Source: a virus
IMG/VR virus record: IMGVR_UViG_3300046001_002717
Location: 1 to 49,540 of that record
Reading direction: 5' to 3' (one strand)
Length of the DNA stretch: 49,540 nt
Part shown: one piece after another, positions 1 through 7,738 of the stretch
Position numbering within the stretch: the stretch's first letter is position 1
Layout of the letters: the number at the start of each line of letters is the position of its first letter
Notes under the pieces: model-generated
Seen by the model: the letters and a program-made list of their open reading frames with translations, nothing else
Database searches by the model: none
What the model was told of the DNA's origin: nothing
Position numbers and translations under genes: made by a program

Positions 1-2
1 AA

Positions 3-71
3 AAACCACCTGTCCATTTCATCAAGGAGGGGGGGGAGGGAGAAACTTTCTAGCGTGCGTGAAAGACGTAA
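3..71. repeat. Left copy of 69-bp terminal direct repeat
   Basis: Bases 3-71 are identical to 49467-49535. The repeat contains a G-rich run (eight G, then AGGG) at 28-39. It means the sequence is either terminally redundant or an over-extended circular assembly. The copies are not flush with the contig ends: 2 bases on the left and 5 on the right fall outside, and base 2 and the last 5 bases do not match the other copy. Confidence 0.9.
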
Positions 72-502
72 CCCACCTTCCTATAATTTTTATAATTTTT
101 AACGGGGAGGGGGTTAAATGAATTATAGCCCTTTAGAGCCTCTAGAACACCTTCAGGCTACCACCCTAGCCTAACATGTCTATTAACAGCTTGTAGGGGT
201 GTTTAAAGGGCTTCTAGCCCTATGTCTTATGACGCTCGACGTGTACATCTCGCGTATGTCTACGCACACCTATGCTCGCACATGCTCGCCTACACAGGTA
301 CGCACATGCGTTTATTAAATATAAAAACAATACAAAAACATTAAAGACAAATACAAATACATAAAGACAATACATATAAATACATTAAAGTCTTAGGGTA
401 GCACATGTTTGTCATTCTGTCAAGTACTTTTTTCTTACAACATCGAACATAGGAATATCTTCGTGTAAAACACATAAATTGGTGTCCAAAAACATAAAGG
501 GC
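72..502. other. Left-end non-coding region
   Basis: I see no convincing gene here. The stretch holds a second G-rich run (104-113), a hairpin with arms AGGGCT/AGCCCT at 207-221, a CpG-rich patch with repeated ATGCTCGC near 270-290, and an AT-rich block with spaced ACATTAAAG repeats at 338-390. It sits between the terminal repeat and the promoter of the structural operon, so packaging-site or replication-origin functions are possible. This is inference from position only. An antisense ORF from 799 down to 341 overlaps the promoter and the small terminase and looks spurious. Confidence 0.5.
338..390. repeat. AT-rich imperfect direct repeats
   Basis: ACATTAAAG or ACATAAAG occurs at 338, 359 and 382, at 21 and 23 base spacing. 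The first two copies continue with similar sequence (AGACAAATAC, AGACAATAC). The block is strongly AT-rich. Such helically phased repeats are seen at replication origins or regulator sites, but nothing else here proves a function. Confidence 0.45.
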
Positions 503-531
503 TTGACAAGAAGATAAATTTCGTGTATAAT
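503..531 (+). promoter_or_regulatory. Consensus sigma70 promoter of the structural operon
   Basis: TTGACA at 503-508 and TATAAT at 526-531 are separated by exactly 17 bp, a perfect match to the bacterial sigma70 consensus, with GTG just before the -10 box. It faces the small terminase gene 54 bp downstream and is the only obvious promoter for the roughly 25-kb plus-strand array. It fits a phage with no RNA polymerase gene of its own. Confidence 0.9.
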
Positions 532-584
532 GGAATGTAGAGACACATTTATTTGTGTTAAATATTCTCAAAGAGAGGACAACA

Positions 585-1214
585 ATGCTGTCAGATGCAC
601 CAAAACTTAAAGCCATTCCACGTAAAAGAGCTATGCGTAAGCTGTCTGAAACCAACAAACATTGGGGAGACAAGCAAAAGCAAGAAGCTGTTGAAGCATA
701 CATTATGCTTGGTGGCAACATGAAACAAACCTCCGTTGCTCTAAACATTCCTCGTGTAACTCTCATTGCTTGGAGTAAAACAGAGTGGTGGAAGGACATT
801 TACGATGAGGTTAAGCAGCAAGATAACATTGTTCTTTCCCTACGCTTACAGAAAATTGTCGCTCGTTCCCTTGATCTTGTTGAAGACCGTTTGGAAAAAG
901 GCGACATTTTTTACGACCAAAAACTTGGTACTGTTGTTCGCAAAGAGGTTTCCCTACGAGATGCTCACCAGGTTTTCAAAGATTCCTTTCTTGTTAAAGA
1001 ACAAATTGAAAAGCCGAATACAGTTGCTCTTGATGGTGTGTCCATAGGTGATAAACTAGCCAACCTAGCTGCACAGTTTGAGAAACTTGCTGATGCACAG
1101 AAACATAAACCTAAAGTCGAGGTAACCGACATCATTTACATTGAGGAGAAGGCCCATTCCGTTCATGAAGAAAGACCCCAAGACGGGGAAGATGGTACGG
1201 GATTATCGACGTGA
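585..1214 (+). CDS. Terminase small subunit (putative)
   Basis: This 209-residue protein opens the packaging module. It is basic at the N-terminus, with a predicted helix-turn-helix around residues 30-65 (QTSVALNIPRVTLIAW), followed by helical segments and an acidic tail, which is the usual plan of small terminases that recognise the packaging site. I chose ATG 585 over an in-frame ATG at 555 because AGAGAGGA lies 5 bases before it. The large terminase follows after three small genes. Identity rests on the helix-turn-helix and gene order, not on a diagnostic motif. Confidence 0.65.
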   Translation: MLSDAPKLKAIPRKRAMRKLSETNKHWGDKQKQEAVEAYIMLGGNMKQTSVALNIPRVTLIAWSKTEWWKDIYDEVKQQDNIVLSLRLQKIVARSLDLVEDRLEKGDIFYDQKLGTVVRKEVSLRDAHQVFKDSFLVKEQIEKPNTVALDGVSIGDKLANLAAQFEKLADAQKHKPKVEVTDIIYIEEKAHSVHEERPQDGEDGTGLST

Positions 1215-1473
1215 GAATCTCCTCTACAACTCTCGACCAGAACAACGAGCTGCACGAAGCGAACGAACAGTTGCTCGAAACCAAGCCAACGCTGACGGAC
1301 GAACAAGTAAGGGAGATGGAAAAGACCTCGACCACCGTGTTCCCCTTTCTAAAGGAGGAAGCTCTGCTAAGTCAAATTTACGAGCTGTGTCAGCATCTTC
1401 CAACAGAAGCTTCTCCCGAAATGCTAATGGAAGCCTTAAGAGTCAGACAAGCAAGCGCGAGAAAAAGAAATGA
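1165..1473 (+). CDS. Small HNH-family nuclease beside terminase
   Basis: This basic protein of 102 residues carries a compact HNH-like core, DLDHRVPLSKGG followed by SNLRAVSASSNRSF. The DH pair would bind the metal, and the later Asn-Leu is typical of the HNH fold. Similar small HNH proteins are common beside phage terminases and can assist DNA cleavage in packaging. The start is ATG 1165, with GGAGAAGG upstream, overlapping the end of the small terminase. A second long frame (1211-1486) overlaps it on the same strand and is probably a shadow. Confidence 0.7.
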   Translation: MKKDPKTGKMVRDYRRENLLYNSRPEQRAARSERTVARNQANADGRTSKGDGKDLDHRVPLSKGGSSAKSNLRAVSASSNRSFSRNANGSLKSQTSKREKKK

Positions 1474-1679
1474 CTTTAATTCCTAACATTAAACAAGCTT
1501 GGAAGATGTTTTCCATCCAAGCACAAGCACTAAATGCTGCTCTCTTAGTATCATGGCAAAGCCTCCCAACAACCTTTCAAACTATTCTTCCTGTACAATA
1601 TCTCCTAATACTTGCTGTTGTATTATTGATCTTAGGTGTTGTAGGACGAGTTATTCAACAACCTTCTGTAAATGACTGA
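1470..1679 (+). CDS. Holin-like small membrane protein
   Basis: The 69-residue protein has an amphipathic N-terminal half (WKMFSIQAQALNAALLVSW) and one strong membrane segment near the C-terminus (LLILAVVLLILGVVGRVI) ending in a short polar tail. This resembles a family of small phage proteins often annotated as holins, which permeabilise the inner membrane at lysis. It overlaps the HNH gene stop by ATGA, so translation is probably coupled. No endolysin gene was recognised nearby, so the lysis role is inferred from topology only. Confidence 0.6.
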   Translation: MTLIPNIKQAWKMFSIQAQALNAALLVSWQSLPTTFQTILPVQYLLILAVVLLILGVVGRVIQQPSVND

Positions 1680-1845
1680 GTATAAACTACCTCTTATTAG
1701 ACGCCGTACATGGCCCGGTGCCCCTTGGGGAGAATGGTATACTCCCGCTTCAATAGATGAATTTGATGAGGTTCTAATGGAGGAATACAATTGGGGTAAA
1801 CTTAAGTGTGCGGAACATCAACAAGTAAATGATACTAAACAGTGA
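1672..1845 (+). CDS. 57-residue hypothetical protein
   Basis: A short ORF starts at ATG 1672, overlapping the holin-like gene stop, and runs into the large terminase start (17-base overlap). It encodes a Trp- and Pro-containing acidic peptide (MTEYKLPLIRRRTWPGAPWG at the N-terminus). The otherwise empty 150-bp gap between two real genes, together with coupled overlaps on both sides, is the main support. I do not recognise a family. Confidence 0.55.
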   Translation: MTEYKLPLIRRRTWPGAPWGEWYTPASIDEFDEVLMEEYNWGKLKCAEHQQVNDTKQ

Positions 1846-3352
1846 TATTATTGAAGGTTTCTCCAAGACAGTATTATCAAGTAAGTTTGACCAAGCAGTA
1901 GAAAGTCCAGCTTTTCACAAAGAAGCCTGGGACTTTTGTTGTAGTAAATATCCAATGGTGGCAATATCTGCACCACGAGGTCATGCTAAAACTACTGGTG
2001 TTACTGTTAGCTACGGATTAGCTACCCTCCTCTTTAGACAACGAAAGTTCATGCTGTTGGTTTCCGATACGGAAGCACAAGCAATGATGTTCTTAGGTTT
2101 CTTCAAAGAACACCTCCAAGATAATGACGTACTAATTGATTTGTTTGGTTTGAAGCGCAATGCCGAAGGTAAGGTTATCTTCATCAAAGATACCGAGAGT
2201 GATATTATTGTTGAAATGTCAGACGGCCATAAGTTTCGTGTTATGGCAAAGGGTGCAGAACAAAAGCTACGTGGTCTCATCTGGAACGGTACACGACCAG
2301 ACATTATTCTTGTAGACGATTGTGAGAATGACGAGTTGGTTCAGAACAAAGAACGACGTGAGAAGATGCGAAGGTGGTTCTATAGTGCTTTAATGCCCTG
2401 TAGAAGCGCAAACGGTGTAATTAGAATGGTAGGTACCATCTTGCACATGGACAGCCTCCTAGAGCGTTTAATGCCTAAGCCCTGGGATAGATGGAGTCAC
2501 AATCTTCCCCTTAAACTTTATAGTGAGAAGCTTGTAGCTGGTGGTTGGTATAGCATAAAGTACCGAGCACACAACGAAGACTTCTCTCACATCCTTTGGC
2601 CAGACCGATGGCCCAAACAAAAGCTTAAACAGGAACGAGAAGGTTACATTGCACAGGGGATGCCTGATGCATATAGCCAAGAATATCTAAACTACCCTAT
2701 TGATGAGAGTGTAGCATACTATAAACGTAAAGACTTTATGGATATGCTGGAAGAGCATAGACAACAGAAACTACATATTTATGTAACTGTTGACTTAGCC
2801 ATCTCAGAAAGTGAACGTGCAGACTATTCTGTGTTTATGGTTGCTGGTGTAGATGAATATAAACGTATCTTTGTCATTGACGTTATTCGGGAACGAATTG
2901 ATGGACGAGATATTGTAGATATGCTTATTAACCTACAGCGAGCATGGGAACCAGAAGTATTTGGTATCGAGGAAATGCAAGTATCTAAGTCAATTGGTCC
3001 TTTCCTTCGGGAAGAGATGATTAGGACAGGAGTATACCTTAATATTAAACCTCTTAAGCATGGAGGTAAGGATAAAATTGCTCGGGGTAGGAGTATGCAG
3101 GCCCGTATCAGAGCACACACAGTGTATTTTAATAAACAAGGAGATTGGTATCAAGGGTTTGAGGATGAATGTACGCGGTTTCCGCGAGACAGTCATGACG
3201 ACCAAGTAGATACCCTTTCATATTTAGGTCTGATGCTAGATTCTCTAGTAGAAGCTCCAACCCAACTCGAACAGGAAGAAGAACTCTACGATGACGAATT
3301 ACGAGAATCAGGATATGGCAGGTCAGGCGTCTCCACCACCACAGGCTACTGA
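1829..3352 (+). CDS. terL: Terminase large subunit (packaging ATPase/nuclease)
   Basis: This 507-residue motor protein pumps DNA into the prohead and cuts the concatemer. The Walker A-like motif APRGHAKTT lies at residues 48-56 and Walker B, DIILVDD, near residue 158. The C-terminal RNase-H-like nuclease shows VDLAISESERADYSV, then IEEM, then DDQVDTLSY near residue 460. Length and motif order match phage large terminases. The gene overlaps the portal start by 62 bp. Start ATG 1829 gives the full N-terminal domain. Confidence 0.95.
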   Translation: MILNSDIIEGFSKTVLSSKFDQAVESPAFHKEAWDFCCSKYPMVAISAPRGHAKTTGVTVSYGLATLLFRQRKFMLLVSDTEAQAMMFLGFFKEHLQDNDVLIDLFGLKRNAEGKVIFIKDTESDIIVEMSDGHKFRVMAKGAEQKLRGLIWNGTRPDIILVDDCENDELVQNKERREKMRRWFYSALMPCRSANGVIRMVGTILHMDSLLERLMPKPWDRWSHNLPLKLYSEKLVAGGWYSIKYRAHNEDFSHILWPDRWPKQKLKQEREGYIAQGMPDAYSQEYLNYPIDESVAYYKRKDFMDMLEEHRQQKLHIYVTVDLAISESERADYSVFMVAGVDEYKRIFVIDVIRERIDGRDIVDMLINLQRAWEPEVFGIEEMQVSKSIGPFLREEMIRTGVYLNIKPLKHGGKDKIARGRSMQARIRAHTVYFNKQGDWYQGFEDECTRFPRDSHDDQVDTLSYLGLMLDSLVEAPTQLEQEEELYDDELRESGYGRSGVSTTTGY

Positions 3353-5360
3353 AAAAGAGGAGCCTATTTCTGTTCCTAACATCCTAGATACCCTTGACGA
3401 GCAGGAGCAACTAAAGATTGCTGCTCAATGTAAAGAGGGTTTTGAGGAAGATTTGGAAAGTCGTGGTGAATGGGAAAGCAACATTGACGACTGGATTGCT
3501 CTAGCCAAACAAACTAAAGAAGATAAGACATATCCCTGGCCCGGTGCCAGTAATGTCAAGTATCCTCTAGTTACCACGGCTGCTATGCAGTTTGCTGCAC
3601 GTAGCTACCCTAGCTTGGTACCTTCCAACGGCAAGATTGTGAATGCTACAGTCATTGGTAAGGACCAAACAGGACAGAAATACGAGAAGGCTCAACGTGT
3701 TTCTACCTACATGTCCTACCAAGTGATGCACGAGATGTATGGTTGGGAAGAGGACATGGACAAGATGCTTATGATGCTCCCCATCATTGGCACCATGTTT
3801 AAGAAGACGTGGTATGACAAGGTAGAGGACAAGGTTAAGAGCAAGCTGGTGTTGCCTAAGAACATTGTTGTCAACTACTGGACTGTTTCTCTAGATGAAA
3901 CTGAGCGCATTAGTGAAGTAATTCATATGTCTCGTCGTATTCTTAAAGAGAAGCAGAACATGGGTATCTATGCTGATGTAGACCTAGCTGATCCTGTAGC
4001 TGCTGCCAATCTAATGCCTGACGATGCTATGCAAAATAGCAACAGTGTTCCTTATACCATCATTGAGCAACACACTTTTCTTGACCTAGATGATGATGGG
4101 TATGCTGAACCCTACATTGTAACCTTTGAATATACCTCCGGTAAACTGTTGCGCATTAGTCGGCGCTATCACCTTGATGATGTAAAGCTCAAAGATGATG
4201 GGAAAACAATTGCAACAATTAAACCAATTCAGATGTACACCAAGTTTGGTTTTATTCCCAATCCGGATGGTAGCTTTTACGATATTGGTTTTGGTATTCT
4301 TCTTGGTCCTATTAACGAGAGCGTAAACACGCTTATTAACCAACTAGTAGACAGTGGACACTTACACAATCTTCAGTCAGGCTTTATTGGCAAGGCTCTT
4401 AGACTCAAAATGGGTGACCAAAGCTTACGTCCTGGAGAATGGCGACCAGTCAACGCTACCGCAGACGACCTGCGCAAGCAAATTGTACCTCTCCCCACAA
4501 AGGAACCTAGCTCTGTTTTGTTCCAGCTTATGGGGACACTCATTACCTCAGGAAAAGAACTTGCCAGCGTAGCAGAGATTTTCACTGGTAAGATGCCAGG
4601 ACAGAATACCCCGGCTACCACCACAATGGCTACTGTAGAGCAAGGTATGAAAGTATTTACTGCTGTATACAAGCGTATCTTCCGGGCTCTTGCAGAAGAA
4701 TTTGATAAGATTTTTGAACTCAACAGTCTGTATCTTGATCCGAACAAATATGTTACGGTGCTAGATATGGAAGTAGGTCCAGATGACTTTGACCATTCTT
4801 CCTGCGATGTTTCTCCTGCTGCTGATCCTAATGCAGCCTCACAGCAAGAGAAGCTTATGAAGGCCCAAGGGCTCATGGAAATGCTCCAGGTAGCCGGACC
4901 TATCTTCAACCCAGTTAAAGTGCTCTCAAGGGTGTTAGAAGCCCAGGAACAGCCTAACTGGCAAGAACTCTTTAGTGACGAGGTGATTCAGAGCGGTCAA
5001 GTACCACCTCCTCCACCTGATCCTAAGATGATGGCTATTCAAGCTAAGATGCAAGCTGACCAACAGAAAGCCGCTATTGACATGCAAGTGAAACAACAAG
5101 GCATGGAATTGGCTGGTCGCAGTGCAGAACAGAAAATGGCAATGGAAGCTCAAGCACATGCACAGAAAATGCAGATGCAAGAACAAAGCGCCATTGTAAA
5201 ATCAGCCTCTGACATTCAGATGGCTAACATCTTTAGTGCGGCAGAACGTGCTAAAGCAACCCAAGGTCTTGTGCAAAAGCAACAAGCCCATGAACAGAAA
5301 CTATCTCAACAGAAAGAGGTGGCAAAATCAACGTCCAAGAATGGCGCGAAAGCGAAGTAA
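3291..5360 (+). CDS. Portal protein
   Basis: A 689-residue portal, which would form the dodecameric channel at the packaging vertex. It contains the characteristic WPGASNVKYPLV near residue 80, a long alpha/beta core, and a C-terminal tail of about 100 residues rich in Gln, Met, Ala and Lys that is likely a helical barrel. It follows the large terminase directly, as in most tailed phages. Two starts are possible: ATG 3291, preceded by a purine-rich GGAAGAAG, or in-frame ATG 3315. The size suits podovirus portals of the P22 kind. Confidence 0.9.
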   Translation: MTNYENQDMAGQASPPPQATEKEEPISVPNILDTLDEQEQLKIAAQCKEGFEEDLESRGEWESNIDDWIALAKQTKEDKTYPWPGASNVKYPLVTTAAMQFAARSYPSLVPSNGKIVNATVIGKDQTGQKYEKAQRVSTYMSYQVMHEMYGWEEDMDKMLMMLPIIGTMFKKTWYDKVEDKVKSKLVLPKNIVVNYWTVSLDETERISEVIHMSRRILKEKQNMGIYADVDLADPVAAANLMPDDAMQNSNSVPYTIIEQHTFLDLDDDGYAEPYIVTFEYTSGKLLRISRRYHLDDVKLKDDGKTIATIKPIQMYTKFGFIPNPDGSFYDIGFGILLGPINESVNTLINQLVDSGHLHNLQSGFIGKALRLKMGDQSLRPGEWRPVNATADDLRKQIVPLPTKEPSSVLFQLMGTLITSGKELASVAEIFTGKMPGQNTPATTTMATVEQGMKVFTAVYKRIFRALAEEFDKIFELNSLYLDPNKYVTVLDMEVGPDDFDHSSCDVSPAADPNAASQQEKLMKAQGLMEMLQVAGPIFNPVKVLSRVLEAQEQPNWQELFSDEVIQSGQVPPPPPDPKMMAIQAKMQADQQKAAIDMQVKQQGMELAGRSAEQKMAMEAQAHAQKMQMQEQSAIVKSASDIQMANIFSAAERAKATQGLVQKQQAHEQKLSQQKEVAKSTSKNGAKAK

Positions 5361-5512
5361 GCCGAGCCTTTAAACAAGGCTTGCTACAAGCTGTAAAAGA
5401 CAAGCAAGATAGCTGTCTTACATGGGATGCAGAAAAGCTGGTGTACCATCAAGGTTACATCACTGCCCTCCTAGAAATTATTGATTCAGACTACTTCTCA
5501 AAGGAGAACTAA
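5327..5512 (+). CDS. Small protein after portal, apparent ATC start
   Basis: Between portal and co-chaperonin an open frame runs from a stop at 5291 to TAA 5510-5512. It has no ATG or GTG and only a TTG well inside (5369). The best initiation signal is AAAGAGG (5313-5319) placed 7 bases before ATC 5327, giving 61 residues beginning M/I-NVQEWRESEVSRAFKQ. The composition is protein-like and helical, and its stop overlaps the next ATG (TAATG). If ATC is not used, a shorter TTG-initiated form of 47 residues is the alternative. Confidence 0.5.
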   Translation: MNVQEWRESEVSRAFKQGLLQAVKDKQDSCLTWDAEKLVYHQGYITALLEIIDSDYFSKEN

Positions 5513-5832
5513 TGATTGTTGTTACTGGTTGTCGTATCTTAATCAAACCGTTTAAGATTCAAGAGCATGATAAGGTATATGCCTCAGCTAAAGCCGCTGG
5601 TATTGTTCTCTCAGAAACCTCAGAACGTAAAGAACAAGTTAACGTAGACAAAGGCACTGTATTACAAATTGGTGCTAAATGTCATGAGGATTATGTGGGT
5701 GAGCTGGCAGTAGGTGACACAATTGCCTATGCTAAGTTTGGTGGTAAGTTTATCACTGAGCCCGGTAGCGAGGATATTTATCTAGTAATCAACGACGAAG
5801 ATGTTGTTGCTATTTTTAAGGAAACTAAATGA
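5512..5832 (+). CDS. GroES-like co-chaperonin
   Basis: The 106-residue protein matches the Cpn10/GroES pattern along its length: an N-terminal strand CRILIKPF, a mobile-loop-like AAGIVLSETSERKEQ (the GIVL element binds GroEL), GTVLQIG, VGDTIAYAKFGGKFI, and a C-terminal DEDVVAIF. Phage co-chaperonins such as T4 gp31 replace or adapt host GroES so that the chamber can fold the capsid protein. Its position between portal and scaffold, just before the capsid genes, supports that job. SD AAGGAG lies 6 bases before ATG. Confidence 0.8.
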   Translation: MIVVTGCRILIKPFKIQEHDKVYASAKAAGIVLSETSERKEQVNVDKGTVLQIGAKCHEDYVGELAVGDTIAYAKFGGKFITEPGSEDIYLVINDEDVVAIFKETK

Positions 5833-6623
5833 ATGAAGAGAATGGCGTAGTGCCAGAAGGCCAGGAAAATGTTCCAGAGGCACCCCAATACACTGAGATG
5901 GAGCAGAAAGCTCTACAGATGGGTTGGCGTCCTAAGGAAGAATTTCATGGGCAGGAAGATGATTTTATTGATGCACGAGCTTTTGTCCAACGACAGCCTC
6001 TCTTCGATAAAATTGAATCACAGAGTAAACAACTCAAGTCTCTTTCAAAAGGTTTAGAAGCTCTTAAGGTTCACTACACTCGTGTTGAAGAAGCTGCTGT
6101 AAATAAAGCCATTGAGACCATGAAGACCCAGCGCAAGCAGGCTCTTTCAGATGGTGATGGTGATAGTTTTGAATTGTTTGATAATGAAATTAAAAAGGCT
6201 GAGACTGAACTAGCCCGTATTGAGCAAGTGAAAGAAACCCCTCTGGTAGAGGAACAAGTAGTTCACCCAGAATGGCAAGCTTTCCAAAGTCGCAACCCTT
6301 GGTACAGCAACACTCCTCACATGCGTATGTATGCTGATGAGTTTGGTAACAAGCTTGCAGCTCAAGGTGTTAGCCCAGCTAATGTACTGAAACAGGTTGA
6401 GGAAGCTGTTCGCAAGGAATTCCCGAACAAGTTCACCAACCCTAACAAGCTTAATGCCCCTGACGTAGATAGCTCACGGGGTAACAGTAAAGGAAGCCGT
6501 AAAGATGACGACAGCTTTCTTTCTGACCAGGAACGTAAGGTAATGAATGACCTTATTCGCAGCAAAGTGCTGACTAAAGAGAAATACATTTCTGACCTCA
6601 AGGCCGTTAAGGGCCTTAAATAA
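5829..6623 (+). CDS. Capsid scaffolding protein (putative)
   Basis: This 264-residue, highly charged protein has an acidic, disordered N-terminus, an EMEQKALQMGWRPKEEF segment often seen in phage scaffold proteins, a coiled-coil centre (about residues 60-140) and a basic C-terminus. Scaffolds organise capsid subunits in the prohead and then leave. It is placed between portal and capsid genes and overlaps the co-chaperonin stop by 4 bases. No protease domain is visible. Confidence 0.7.
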   Translation: MNEENGVVPEGQENVPEAPQYTEMEQKALQMGWRPKEEFHGQEDDFIDARAFVQRQPLFDKIESQSKQLKSLSKGLEALKVHYTRVEEAAVNKAIETMKTQRKQALSDGDGDSFELFDNEIKKAETELARIEQVKETPLVEEQVVHPEWQAFQSRNPWYSNTPHMRMYADEFGNKLAAQGVSPANVLKQVEEAVRKEFPNKFTNPNKLNAPDVDSSRGNSKGSRKDDDSFLSDQERKVMNDLIRSKVLTKEKYISDLKAVKGLK

Positions 6624-6634
6624 GGAGAACCATT

Positions 6635-7033
6635 ATGGCTCGTACTCCATCTGTGGCAAGTGCCCGTCCCCGTAGAACCCCCCTCGAAGCTCGCAATCGT
6701 CTGTCGATTAAGAACAAAGAGCCGGGTTTTACATATCGTATTGTTAATGATGTTGATGACCGTGTAGAGCTTCTAAAGGAACGTGGGTATGATGTATGTA
6801 CCACAGAACAAATTGGAGCAATCGGTAATAAGCGTGTGGACAATACGGCCTCTGTAGGTTCAGTTGCACATTTTTCTGTTGGTCAAGGTACAAAAGCAGT
6901 TGTTATGCGAATCCCTGACGATTGGTACAAAGAAGACCAAGAAATTAAACAGCAGGAAGTTGATGCAATGGAGTCTACTATGAAGGGTGATGCCCGTAAA
7001 GCTGCTGACTTCGGTAAACTACAAATCGACTGA
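6635..7033 (+). CDS. Conserved-type virion-module protein, unknown function
   Basis: A 132-residue protein with a basic, Arg-rich start (ARPRRTPLEARNRLSIKNKE), a central alpha/beta part (FTYRIVNDVDDRVELLKERGYDV) and a charged helical end. It has a clear SD, AAGGAGA, before ATG 6635 and lies between scaffold and capsid proteins. Proteins of this size and place are common in podoviruses, but I do not know a function. A minor head or assembly role is inference. Confidence 0.6.
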   Translation: MARTPSVASARPRRTPLEARNRLSIKNKEPGFTYRIVNDVDDRVELLKERGYDVCTTEQIGAIGNKRVDNTASVGSVAHFSVGQGTKAVVMRIPDDWYKEDQEIKQQEVDAMESTMKGDARKAADFGKLQID

Positions 7034-7084
7034 TCTTTCGGGCCATTACCTTATTTCTTTTATGTATTGAAAGGATAAGCTAAA

Positions 7085-7720
7085 ATGGCTAACACTTCTC
7101 GTATTAACGGCTTTAAGCCCGTTAAGCACCTCACTGGTGCTCCTTATAATGGTCAATCTACTCTATATGAAGTTTCTTCAAGTGACAGTAACCCTGTCTT
7201 TGTGGGTGACCTTGTTAAACTCTCTACCAATGCTTCTACCTCAGGTGTTCCCTGTGTACAAAGTGTTGTTGCTGCCTCCAGTCAAATTACTGCTGGTCCT
7301 ATTCTTGGTGCTGTGGTTGGTGTTCTAAATGCCAAGATGGACCCTCTGGATGGCCTGATGACTGGTGGTTCTATTGCCCTTGATACTCCTCAGTATCGTG
7401 TGGCCTCAACCAAGCAATTTGTTCTAGTTGCTGACGATCCCGGTCTTATCTATGAAGCCGAAGCTGACGCTGCGGTTACCCTGGCTAACATCGGTTTCAA
7501 CGTAGGTGTAGGTGCTTCCGCTCACACGAATCCCCTGATTACTGGGGCTTCTCCTATGTATGTATACTCAACCACCACTCCAGATGCCACCTCAACCCGG
7601 CCCCTGCAAATTGTTGGTCAAGTAAAGCGCGCAGACAATGAAACTGCCGCGCAGTATAATAAAGTCCTGGTTCGCATCAACGTCCATACCTATGGTAGCG
7701 TTGGCGTGGCAGGCGTTTGA
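7085..7720 (+). CDS. Capsid-module structural protein (decoration-like)
   Basis: A 211-residue protein rich in Gly, Ala, Ser, Thr and Val with beta-strand character throughout (for example TAGPILGAVVGVLNAK and RPLQIVGQVKR). It has a strong ribosome site (AAAGGATAAGC) and codon use like the capsid gene that follows 18 bp later. This profile is typical of capsid-decorating or cement proteins encoded just before the major capsid gene. I cannot exclude another minor head role. Confidence 0.6.
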   Translation: MANTSRINGFKPVKHLTGAPYNGQSTLYEVSSSDSNPVFVGDLVKLSTNASTSGVPCVQSVVAASSQITAGPILGAVVGVLNAKMDPLDGLMTGGSIALDTPQYRVASTKQFVLVADDPGLIYEAEADAAVTLANIGFNVGVGASAHTNPLITGASPMYVYSTTTPDATSTRPLQIVGQVKRADNETAAQYNKVLVRINVHTYGSVGVAGV

Positions 7721-7738
7721 TAATTTTAGGAGAATAAG

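Noticed and set aside
341-799. Minus-strand ORF of 152 codons across the left promoter
   Set aside because: It runs against the small terminase and covers a consensus promoter; the sequence is low complexity and not protein-like.
1211-1486. 91-codon ORF overlapping the HNH gene
   Set aside because: It begins at GTG without a ribosome site and overlaps a frame with a clear HNH motif; kept only as a low-interest finding.
4373-4909. 178-codon antisense ORF inside the portal gene
   Set aside because: It is fully inside a well-supported gene on the other strand and rich in Ser, as is typical of antisense shadows.
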